From Symbiodinium natans (lineage: Eukaryota; Sar; Dinophyceae; Suessiales; Symbiodiniaceae), in contig CAJNDS010000084.1 in the NCBI GenBank assembly GCA_905221605.1, positions 93,501 through 157,500 on the forward strand: a DNA stretch of 64,000 nt, read 5' to 3'. The position numbers and the translations under genes were made by a program. This document shows, piece after piece, positions 53,920 to 64,000 of this stretch (positions are counted from its first letter, which is position 1; each line of letters opens with the position of its first letter). The notes under the pieces were generated by a model, which did not search any database, had not been told where the DNA came from, and saw only the letters and a list, made by a program, of their open reading frames with translations.

Positions 53920-56651
53920 CTGGGGTGTGCTCCTCACCCGAGTTCCCGGAAATCTTCAACATTCTTCATTTCAAACCACACACACTGTCCGCCCCCTCCG
54001 TGACTCTTTGCGGGATTCTCCGGAGCGTGGGCACTCCAGTGATGCTCAGCGGGACCCACTCTAGGGACACTCGGCGGGACTCTCAACAAGATATAAGCTG
54101 ACCGTCCAGGTGTCGTGAACTCGTGTGGGTGCAGCAGTGCAACTCAAAACGTGCATGTTGGTCATGGACAGCCAACAGACAGGCAGACGCACGAGACATC
54201 AAAAGCTTGTGCGCGTGATAGTAACTACATGCAGGATAATAGTACAGTTAGCTGAGCTTCCTCGCGGAGCACAACGCGCTGTGCGTCTTGGGAACACAAC
54301 CACGCAAAAGCAACTAGCGCTCTTTCCTCAGGATGATACTTTGGCTTTCGGCCACCCCCCGAGGCCTCCACGACCTCACTGTCTTCCCAGAGTGATGCTT
54401 TAGTTTTGGGCTTTGCTTCGGGGCACCGGGTACCTTTGGAGTAGCTCGTTCACTGCCCAGTTGGACTGTGAAAACACACTGGCGACCGTGCCAAATGTTA
54501 AAACCAGGGATCCTGCTGTTCTTCACACACTTGCTGGCTGCAGGTTGTATGTATCGGAGCCTACAGGCATTTGGCTGATGTGCCATACGCATCTTGCATG
54601 GAAAAAAGGGTCTGTGTTCGATAACAATCATGGATGACATCAACATGTTCTTAGGCAACAAAAAGTTTGTCGTGGTGCCGTTTCCCTATCAAGTAGTGCA
54701 AGGGCTCGGTTGGGATGCCGTTGGCTCTGAAAATTCTCAATCAAATTAATGCAGGCTTTTGGCCGCCCTACATCTGCAGTTCGCCTTTCTGGGAATTCGC
54801 GGTTGAGGCCCGAACGACGCGCATGGATCCCGAAGGACTTCGTCGAGGGCGGCCTCTGACAAGCGCAAGGCCCGATCCTAGATTGTCAGTTGGGATTCCA
54901 TAATGCAGCCCCTTGTCCTCAGGATACCCCACAAAAGGGCTCGTCATTTGAAGAACTGACCCGATTTCGCGTAGGGTCATAAGGGCACGGCTTGGCTTTC
55001 CAGAGTACTGCCAATGCAGATGTACAATTCACGCAAACCTGACAAGCAGCAGAAAACTCTCAAAAGGCCTCCACCATGACAGAGTCCTCTGCGTCAGCGC
55101 TGGCGCTTTCGTCGGATGCCGCCATGGGGGGTCTCGGGGGTCTCTAATCCTCTGCAGAAACCTTATGCCAGGCAGATGCTGTCCAGGTTAAACCAAACCG
55201 GGTCCAGCTCTCAGGGTGTTGCTGATTCGAAGGCATGGTTCTATGATGTTCCATGATGTTCCCATGCCCTCTGACTCAGCTAGGAAAGAGAATGGCGCAT
55301 GCAGCGCATGCAGTCACATGAAAATATGTACCTTGTACCCCTGCTGCATGTGAGGTAGTCTCTGAAGCCAGTGCTCCAGCCTTGTCTAAACCTATAACAA
55401 CCACTTCACTTCAACTGTTTTTCAAGCTGATGCATGTACCTGATGCATGTACCGATCCGTCGACTGTATCCTACATCACGGGCCTGGAAGCCATTACTCG
55501 CCGCATTCTGACCTCGGCTGTGACGGATTTGGCCTTCAGGAAACTCGGTTGTGGATTCGCGACTGGGCAAGATTTCAGCCCTGGAATGCAAGCGATTTGC
55601 AATCAGGAGTCGGCCCAAGAAGTCAACATGTTTTGCTTTCATGATTTGGGGCTCTATGCGCAGACGAAGCCATTCGACTTCGATATGCCCTGTGCACGGA
55701 GCCACTCATGAGTAGCCCAAACAATCGGCACAAGGCAGATCAAGGCAGGCACGCAGCAAGCACTCAAGAACCTCATGAACTTTAAAGTTATGGCTCAGCA
55801 GTACAACTGAGCTTTGCAGGAATGCATTCATTGTGGCAAATGAGAGCAAAAGCAAGATGCAGCAACTTCCAGCTGCTTTCCGGCCATACTTCGAAAAAAC
55901 CCACTCAACTGCCAATCGACTGAGATCAGCCGTACGTCTTAGCGTGGGCGAGGATACCCACGGTACCCACGTGTGCTGCCTTTCGTTCTCATAAGCAACG
56001 AAACGACCACAATCCATCATCCCGGCACCCTTAGATGCTTCAGCCAAGGTGCTGATGGCATTCGAGATGGTCTTTTGCAAGACGTTGGCCTCTCGGCTAC
56101 TTGGCTGAAATCGGGTGCGGGCCGCAACAGGTCTCAGAAGATCCATGTTTCGACTGAGATGTCCGGGCTCAAAATGAGCTCCGCGCGCAGGGTTTCGGCA
56201 CGGTAACACCCTTGGTCGCACCGCTGCTTGCTTCAATATTCTTCTCATCTGCGTATTCTTACCCGGGGAAACTAACTTTAATATACTATCCAAGAGCTAC
56301 TTTGATATCAATGACAGGCTCTTGGAAGAACTTTATTGTTGCCATTCTTCTCTTCATTATTGCTTCAAAGTACGTGCTAGAATATTTTCTAAAGCCGTAA
56401 CATTAACAGAAGAATTACATCGTGGGGCAAACGCCCTCCCCCCCTTTCCTCCCCCCCCGCTCCGCCCGCCCCGCTCCCGGTTTGAACCCGAGCCGCGACA
56501 GGATCTCGGACTCCCTAAGCCAGTACACCGCTGGATAGTTAAATTGGAAACCAATGAAAAGCTTCCTCGTTCAGGATCTTTTGCGTTGTTCTCGCATGGG
56601 ACGTCGGCGAAAAGCACATTACACCCTTCAACCACTATGGGCAGAATTTTA

Positions 56652-56692
56652 ATAGTTCAATGGTTTAATGCGCCATTAAGCCATTGAACTAT
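56652..56692. repeat. 41-nt near-perfect palindrome
   Basis: ATAGTTCAATGGTTTAATG, a CGC loop, then its complement with one mismatch that could pair as G-U in RNA. It could form a 19-bp stem in DNA or RNA. No adjacent gene is recognised. Confidence 0.7.
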
Positions 56693-59409
56693 CGCGTTCA
56701 GCCTATGGAACGGTTGGGTATCCATGTAACGACAGGCTTGCGCCTATGGAAGTGGGCCACGTGACCCTTAATCCGCTATGCCATTCATGCACATAAAGTC
56801 AGGCCGCCTTCACCTTTTGATTATCAAGCCATTGTTGAATAACGACTTGAAAACATACTAATGTGTTCAGACAGAACTGAATTGGTGGTTTGAAGATGCC
56901 CAGGCCAAGATTTAGGAGGAGTCTCCATTCCGATAAGCAAAAAAAACAACGAATAATCCAAGCGGTTATTGGGGATAGAAAATGCCTCGAACATATATCT
57001 TGGGAATCTACAACTTTCAATCCCAGGATGTGGAGTATATAGTTTGGTTACTTCTTGAAGTCCTTTTTGTCTCCAAACCCAGGGTCTAAGACCTAAGGAT
57101 TGAGACTTGAGGATTCCTCAAAGTTCTTGTCCTGGGGATCGTCAGTCTTCAGCCACGGGAGTGTGAAAAACAAAGAGTTTGCGTAGTTTTGCGATGGGGT
57201 GATCAAACTCATTTTTCGGGAGTCAGATGGGTCCAATGTCTACTGGCTATTTGGGTATTTTTTTCACAAGACATGCATCAGGGTCTATGAGATCAAACAT
57301 GCCCAACCACAACAGTATCCAGACGGTATCCTCGTCTTGGAGCCCTTGTAAAGTTGATCCTGTGGTGAGCTAGGGCTAGGTTTCTTGGAGTACGAGTATG
57401 GCCAGGAACGAAAGAACGGAAAACCTCTCTCAGCCTTACTCACAGCTTCGGAACGCTTCGCTGCCCTTCGCTCCATACCTAATCAAATCTTGTCTATTAA
57501 GCCACCATATTTTGGAAAGGTTTTAATATTAGCGGGAGGGTCGAACGATGTCAACTTTTCAGAAACCGAACCCCATGCTCCTTTGCGCACTCTTCTTCCA
57601 GCCGCCGTTGCAGCTCACGAGCGACATTTTGCAAGCCTCGGGGGATGCTTGGATGCTACAGACCCGAGAACAACGAGAGACTCAAACTTTGAGCGCCCAA
57701 CATCGATGCAGGCTGAGTAGGGATTCGGGTGTAGGGCTGCTTAAAGATTACGAAAGGGAACCAAGGACTTAGCATTGCACAGTCGATTACTCGTAGCACC
57801 CGAGTGCAACCCACATGTCCTTTGCGGATGTGGTGGCTAACTGTCCAAACACCCGAAAACTCCTAAGGCTGCTCCCCAACACAGGTTGCACCACACTGTA
57901 GATTGAACTAACCTTTGGCTCCGGACATGACTCCCTTATGATAACTTATGACTCGTGATGCTTTCCTTTAACAACCGCCTACAGCAAAACAATGCCCACC
58001 TTGCCATGAACCCAAGAAACGAGTGTTGAGATTCTGGGTTGCGCTTTGGCAGAAATTACGTGTCAAGCACACGGTAGATTACGTTCTCAAGCCAAGAGGG
58101 TTCTCAAGCCAAGGGGGCGGCCTAGGGTTCATTTCATCTCCTCAACCCACGCTTCGCAAAAATCGCTAAGAATGAGGCTTTCGGCACGGAGCCTCCCAGA
58201 TGTGTGCCCAAGCAGTGCCCTTTGGGACACCGTGTCTAAAGAGACACGTACTGAAGCTAAGTATTCAAAACACATCTTCAACCTCAAACGCTAATGTTGA
58301 TCAACCCCTTCATTCAAGGCAGCTCATAGTGCCATGACAGTGAGTGGTTCTTTTGGCAGCATCAAGCCAAGAAAAAACCACCTTCAGGAGAGTTCTTGGT
58401 TCAGGGTTAACTGCGAGCCATCTCTGCGTAGGAAAATGCAAAGCATCCTCGGCGATTTTTCCATAATTAAAGGTGATGTGCACCGAGGGCGGCGTTTTGC
58501 ACTCAGCAGGCCAACAGTTTGCAAGCCTGCAATTTGCAAGCCGTTATTGCCCCAAGCTCAATCATTCACGTCGCGGGATGTCGCGGGTGGTTTGGCTTCT
58601 CTCCGGCGTGTTTCTCCTCGACCTGCGCTTGCTTTTGGTATCTGCAGCCCAACCGTGCAGGCTGGAAACTCCAAGGTGCGCCTTGGAACGCCGATGTGTA
58701 CCCTGGCTTGGGCGGGCCCGGCTGCCGAGGCGGCGTGCACAAGCGTTACTATGCGTTACTACAATGAGGTTTAGTTCTGAAACGGTGCATAAGGCTCACA
58801 TCGACAGGCCATCGAACAATCGTGGAGTTCTTCTCCCCAAGGCTCATGATTGCCAGATATTGCAGGTGATGTCCGGAGACCTTCCAATGCGGTTGCACCC
58901 AGGACCTGTCTGACAATGTGCGTGACACACGACCTTCCACCAACTTCCATCAACTTCCCAACATTTCCCAACCGCGGACGGAAGATGATTCTCAAGACAT
59001 GTTCCGTGTAGTCCCAACCGTCCCAACGGACAAAACCCAGGCCCAGGGTCGCCACGGCTCCCTTCAGCTATAAAGCCTGAAAGCACAAAGCTTCACCAAA
59101 CTTCACTACTTGTATGTGCCTCTCCCTGTCTCGCGCCGCCTGGGCTGGGGACACGGGGGCTAAGGCCACCAAAAGGAACGATCCACTTCCTGACTGTAGA
59201 GGTTTCGGGCTTGGCACTGGCGCTAGATTTTCTACAACACTTCAGTTGATCAGGGATGGGTGTCAGGGATGGCGGTTAGGATTTGGGCATTTGAGCTTGT
59301 GGATGTTGTTCATGACGCCTGCGCACGCAGAAGCTTCGCGCTTGCTTCTTACCCGTCCCGGAAACAGAATAACACTCTGATCGATCATGGCCCACCGAAG
59401 GACGAATAC

Positions 59410-59547
59410 GTGCCACAACCGTCGCCCGATCCCCAAGGCCCCAGCGTTGGACTCCTCCAGCTGCTTTTTCAGCACGGACACGCTGTTCCGCGCCTTCAGT
59501 CGATCATACTTGGACCAATGAGAACGCAATTCACGAGGCAGTCCGAA
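59410..59547 (-). CDS. Exon candidate, basic helical segment of an unknown protein
   Basis: A 138-nt block, phase 0 at both ends, lies between an AATAG acceptor and a GTATTC donor on the minus strand. It encodes FGLPRELRSHWSKYDRLKAR, then NSVSVLKKQLEESNAGALG. The second half is predicted by eye to be helical or coiled. It is probably the same gene as the two exons at 60.1-60.7 kb, though it is not their direct phase partner, so at least one exon lies between. Confidence 0.4.
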
Positions 59548-60125
59548 CTATTATACTGTTGTAGCCATACTCGTCTCAACCCCTAAGGCCCAGGCACCCT
59601 TTTTTCCTAAACCCAAGGCTTGGAGCTGAGCGGAGCGTCAACCCTGAACGCAACCCTGAACTGAGCGATCTGAAGGCGAAGGAATGATGGAACTAGACCG
59701 TGTGTGCATGTGTAGATGTGTGTATAGCGATGTTCTAGGTGCACCTTGCACTGCCCCTATGTAGGGGATTGCTCAAGTCCTGTGACTTGGTCAAGTCTCT
59801 CGCCGAGCTCACGCTCGCACACAAATCAATGTTTAGGTTTGCAGTAGGGTTCAATTCTGGGCGACAAGATGGCTCTGCATAAAATTGTGGTCTCTTCGAG
59901 ATAGTTTCGTGTGAAAGGAATCCTTGTTCGGCGCCTTAGACTCTACAGAACCTCTTGATACAGCTTTCCCTTTGGAGTCCTGAAAGCAAAGTCTTTTAAT
60001 GAGGAGATCCCCCCCCCCACACACACTTGTATGGTCTTCATGCCTCGAGCAATGAGACTTCGAACCGTTTGAAGCTAGTATGTTTTTTGTTAAGCCCCCC
60101 TCCACCCTCTCCGGTACTCTCGCAC

Positions 60126-60244
60126 CTGCTGAGAATGTCAGTTTGATCAGCGAGGGCTTTCTGCGTGAAGTGAGCAGGTGCCACACATAGTGGGTACTGT
60201 GCTCCATCGCTTGCTGTGCGACGTGCCTCGCCGGCCTGAATGTC
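60126..60244 (-). CDS. Exon candidate, unknown protein (DIQAGEARRTASDGAQYPL..)
   Basis: 119 nt lie between a TAGTTCAG acceptor and a GTGCGA donor. The frame reads DIQAGEARRTASDGAQYPL, followed by a segment ending in ALADQTDILS. It is open further upstream, but the CAG|G acceptor is the best start. Its mixed charged/hydrophobic character and clean splice signals favour coding. No family is recognised. Confidence 0.4.
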
Positions 60245-60616
60245 CTGAACTATGAGGAATGGTGACTGTGTGGTGTGTAGCGGTCCTGGGTCAAGTGATG
60301 GATGTAGCTGTTGACTTCCCGTGGCAGGAGACGGTGACGGCATGCACCCTCGCGATGCTCACGGCCGCAAATTTGACTGCACGGGATGGATGCGGTTTGC
60401 ACTCGATGGGCTGACATTTGTGCTACAAGTTCCATTGGTCTGTGAGCACGCCGCTGTGAAGACAACATCAGCCCAGAGGCAGAGTCCATGCCCACTGGGT
60501 GTAAGATTCCGTGAGAAGTGCAGGCGGGGGTTTCGGCCTTCCTAGTGGCGCTCTCCTTACAAGTGAGTTGTCCAGATGAGACCATATTATCTGTCCACGT
60601 GTGTCCCCCCTCTTGC

Positions 60617-60668
60617 CTTCGCAAGCTGGGCCTGGAGTCGGGCGTTCTCCGACCGCAGGTCCTCCGCT
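60617..60668 (-). CDS. Coiled-coil (zipper-like) exon of an unknown protein
   Basis: Between an AG at 60,669 and a GCAAGA donor the minus strand reads AEDLRSENARLQAQLAK. The spacing of Leu and the E-N-x-x-L pattern are typical of a short coiled coil. I do not recognise the protein. It lies upstream, on the same strand, of exon candidates at 60,126 and 59,410, and may belong with them. Confidence 0.45.
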
Positions 60669-63600
60669 CTCAAGCAGACTCAAGCAGGGGAGAGAGAAAG
60701 GCTCTTAAAGGACTATGTAGGGTTTAACTTTAGTTTGCGGGTTTGAGTTCAGCTGGGCCGAGGCTCACTTGGCTCACTTCGGTGAGAAGAGCGGAGAGAG
60801 GTGCTTTATATCCGAGAGGTGTGGGGCTTAGGAGGTCTATGTTTTTGAGGGTAGCGACCTATTCTCTGTTTACAGTACTCTAACCCAGTTTCAAGAGGGC
60901 CTCTCGGTCCACTTTGCGGAGATTGCCCAGCTCGCGTTCCTGATTCGAGGTATACGGCTGGTCAAGTCCTTCTGTGACGAAGCATTTCATGGCACATCCC
61001 ACGGCTTTCTTCGATTCGATGCACAACATCCAGTCTGAGTCGAGCACTAGGACGCTCGGCGGTGCCTGCCATTCACAAACAGGGCATGTTTGAGAGCTTG
61101 CGAGTTTATACTAAGTACTTGCACAAAAACCTACAGCCTGAGACAGGCCTAACCGTAAACGTGAAGGCAACATCTTCTGAAATTTGGATGCAACATGATG
61201 CAACATGAGCGAGCGTTTCTTCAAATTCCTTCGCTGCCGATTTGCTTGCAAGGGCACCCTGAACAGTACAAGCAGTGGGCTTCGACGTGCTGCCTGTGTG
61301 GAAATTGGGGCTGACCCTTTTGTATGCACACAGAAATCCTTCATCCCTGCAGTCCTACAGTAAAACCATCAGTCGGAGGGGATGGGATGATATAATATCC
61401 TGAGCATGTGCTCACTTTCCTCAATCCGAGGCAGTTGTGCGGTCGCCGCTGTCGAGGACGGTCCGCTTCCATCCCTGGCTCGTGCTCTCGTCAGGGATAG
61501 CAAGTAGAAGCAGTCTTCCACTCCCCACGCGACCCCCCACAACTCCAAACTGCATCGCCGTGCAGCATCGCTCGTCATTGACAGCAAAAAGCAAGCTGAG
61601 GTTATGGCGGCTGCGACACCTTCGGCCATCATGATTACGAGCTAGAATCGAAGGGGGAACTGCAGATCCAGATTTAGTAGGGCGCAAGAAGAATACTAGC
61701 TGCAGGAGTTCAAGAAAAACCCGTATCGTTTGTGCAATAACTTGTTTGTTTCCAGCTACACAGCCTTCACATCTATACTTACACACTGCGTATCCCTGAC
61801 TCAGAACTCCTGAAGTTCGAAAGCCCGCATTCGTCTTTAGTAGAGGATTCCGCGACTGTTCTACTGGCAAAAACCCGGCCGGGATGGTCGCAGAGGCGCC
61901 ACAGCCACTGCCACTCCGTCTCAGCGCCGCCCTGAGCAGTGATGTTGGACATCACCCTGAGTTTAGGGATGTTTAGGATTTCCAAGCACATCTTAATCAC
62001 AGCTTAGGATTCGAATGCCCCATCCCTTAAATGACTCTCCATGATACTGTAGGGCCTTTAGTGTTCATACGAGTTTGCGGAGGTCGGGTGCCCGGAGCCA
62101 GGAATCAAGGAACGGTCCAGCTGATCGGGAAGGTATGGGGGTCTGCAAGTCGTGCTTGCCTTTTGAGCTTATGTGCTTCCAGGATCTGCCAGGGGAGTTC
62201 AGGGGTCCGATTGCTGGAGCACGGAACACCTTAATGCCATGCGACTGAAGAAGCCAGGCAGAAAAGTCCCCGCAATCTGTGCATGTTCGGCAGCATATAC
62301 GAAGCTGTACATGCTGCCGGGCAGAGTGCAACTAGTCGGACTGCCACAGAAGCCGAAAGCAGCCCGGAAGCCGAAACATAAGCGACATACCAGTAGCCCT
62401 TTTCCTGGAGGCCTACCGTTGTAGCAACTACCCATTGTCACAACATGTTAACAGTTTCACACCCTGAGGGGCCCAATGCCACCAAAATAATGCTAATAAA
62501 ACTCATCAGGCCTTGCAAGGTCTTGGCATCTGTGGCATGTTTTTCGGGATTTCAATTGGTAAGCTTGGCTCCTCGGTGACTGGAGTCGTTGGACCGTCGG
62601 CTTTCCTGTTGTCAAGCGCTGTAGCATGCTGATTTGCCGATTCGTAGGGTTTCTCGACTTGAGGTTTTCCATGGCTTTTGGGGTTTCATATCTGCTTGGG
62701 GCGTTTTGGCGTTTTGGGCATGTGATGCAGCCCAAGCGGTAGCGTGCACAGGAAATATATGTACTGCAGTCAACGTCCACAGCTCTCAGCCCTCACAGCG
62801 ACAACTGAGAAGCGCTACTTAGAACTTGAAACATTGTAACCCCACAACAAACATATTAGAAACAAAGATTCCCCTCTCTTGCTCGATCTTCCCTCCTTCC
62901 CTCCCCAAAGGTTCCGTCCGACATGACAGTCAGGCGTAGGGGAGAGTAGAGGATATCCAACAGCTCACTTTCGCATTGTTGAACAAATCGGCAGAAGCAA
63001 GAACTGTCGCGAAAGTCAAATTACATCATCTGAGCTCATCTGTAATTATGAAACCCCGCAATTTTGGGGATCAAGTTGGACATCAGCTGCCACGTAGTAT
63101 GCCTTAGCAGCACTCAGCAAAATCATTGCGACTTCCCGTGGCTGGACGACATAACATCATAGTTTCGTGGATCAGGAAAAACATCCTCGAAAGTCGATGC
63201 TGCTCGCCTTAGCAAGATGAGGGCAAGTCATCCCAGTATAGCTGAGCAACCCTACGATGCATGGCTCTCCCAAGGAAAATTCTTATGTACAACCCTAAGC
63301 CCAACGTTTGTTGTCCCAAACCCTCGTCGAAGTCAAGGAATTCATGTACAGGCCCCGAAAAACTTCTAATGCCCTTGAAAGCCCCGTAAAAGGCCCTCAA
63401 CATCCCTTCACGCTGGAGCGGACTGCGCCTCCCCGGCGGCTCCAGGGACTCAGCGACCGCGACCCGGGCGAGGCTGTCCGGGCCGGGGCACCTTCGGCAA
63501 GCGGCTTTGGGGGTTTGGGGCATCAAGGGCTATATGAATACACCCAGTTTGCTACGCGTCGCATTTGTTGACGATGGATTCAACTAAAGCTGTTGATTCC

Positions 63601-64000
63601 TCGGAAACCTTGGTTTCTCTGCAGCTGTTGTCGCTCTTACCTTGGCCTTCCGGCGCCACTGCCTTGTTACGATGTGCTTGGAACAATCAGCAGGGATCTG
63701 CTCAGTGGAGGCAACAGTAGCTTTGGTCAAAAGCGGGGAGATCCGCTTGGGCCTTTAGTGATGACCCATTTCTTACAAGATTCGGATGGAAACTAAGGGA
63801 TGTTTCACTGAGACGATGCACCGCGTGCGAGAACACCTCGTTCGATGCGAGCGGAAGATTTAGGCCTCCAAGGCCTCCAATGCTAAGGACATGATCATAA
63901 TTAGGTCTTCTGCTTCAGGAATACACCACCTAGCCAGCTAATGCAATACCACAAGTACAGTGGAATGGCCAACAATAGTAGCAATACTTAACTCATGCTG
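60669..64000. other. No firm gene
   Basis: Minus frames at 61,421-61,870, 62,493-62,780 and 63,209-63,526 are protein-like, but the opposite strand is open as well in parts. No motif recognised. Confidence 0.4.

Larger units (their letters stand above)
52880..59409. other. No firm gene
   Basis: Protein-like but unsupported frames: minus 52,996-53,388, minus 54,768-54,980 (LREIGSVLQMTSPFVGYPED), a possible start exon MAASDESASADAEDSVMVEA on the minus strand at 55,125, minus 55,706-56,293, plus 57,385-57,720, plus 58,334-58,774. Confidence 0.4.

Noticed and set aside
55525-55551. GFGLQETRL, similar to the LQET motif of retrotransposon endonucleases
   Set aside because: Nothing else of the endonuclease or a reverse transcriptase is present within several kb, and the frame is short.
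1-64000. CRISPR arrays, rRNA, bacterial operons, the dinoflagellate spliced-leader sequence
   Set aside because: Looked for by eye and not found; the repeats present are micro- and minisatellites without spacer structure.

Overview
The window reads as nuclear DNA of a eukaryote with many short exons and non-canonical introns, most likely a dinoflagellate of the Symbiodiniaceae type. The reasons are as follows. The one gene I can follow is cut into at least thirteen exons, mostly 37-120 nt. Several of its introns begin with GC or GA instead of GT. Microsatellites and homopolymer runs are very frequent. Degenerate CCCTAAA/TTTAGGG-like words are scattered through the non-coding DNA. I see no operons, ribosome binding sites, tRNA, rRNA or CRISPR. 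The lineage is an inference; genus and species cannot be read from this window.

Gene content. The main result is a protein phosphatase 2C (PP2C/PPM) gene on the minus strand, running from about 24.6 kb down to a stop codon at 14.35 kb. Its exons carry the family landmarks in the right order (PNQ-DDF, YGVFDGHG, EALRVAF, SGTTATVAL, LYVANVGDSRA, RPDD..E.ERI, GEVRRL, ALSRSLGA.., GVSAEPE, LILGTDG, ARRRW, VDDITAIAV), and most adjoining exons join in phase. The aspartate expected after SRSLG is alanine, and the usual tryptophan after TDG is absent, so this may be a weakened or inactive phosphatase or a decaying copy. A frameshifted ankyrin-repeat fragment lies inside one of its introns. Two phase-compatible exons near 46.2 kb look like a kelch repeat. 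Three exon-like stretches at 59.4-60.7 kb, one of them zipper-like, suggest another minus-strand gene of unknown function. The remaining long open frames are listed as low-confidence hypotheticals: at this base composition frames of 60-150 codons arise often by chance, and splicing hides real genes.

Repeats and mobile elements. At 48.59-50.77 kb lies a 2.2 kb element with T-rich terminal inverted repeats and an 11-bp flanking direct repeat. It is filled by a 75-bp tandem repeat and an array of about fifteen units that alternate between two types and carry G7-C7 hairpins. At 41.74-42.06 kb is a MITE-like inverted repeat with a 9-bp flanking duplication. A third inverted-repeat structure lies at 29.94-30.21 kb, a cluster of short GACACA..TGTGTC palindromes at 32.5-32.7 kb, and a near-perfect 41-nt palindrome at 56.65 kb. 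Between 36.7 and 38.2 kb, two flanks are enriched in complementary forms of a TTTGAAA/CTCGAAC vocabulary. Long microsatellites sit at 9.4, 10.7, 17.1, 26.7, 44.3, 52.0 and 52.4-52.9 kb.

Layout: 0-14 kb mostly non-coding with a few exon-like frames; 14.3-24.6 kb PP2C gene; 24.6-38 kb repeats and unassigned DNA; 38.3-40.4 kb minus-strand frames of unknown function; 41.7-50.8 kb transposable elements, microsatellites and kelch exons; 51-53 kb a plus-strand terminal exon candidate and C/A-rich satellites; 53-64 kb sparse, with the 59.4-60.7 kb exon group.
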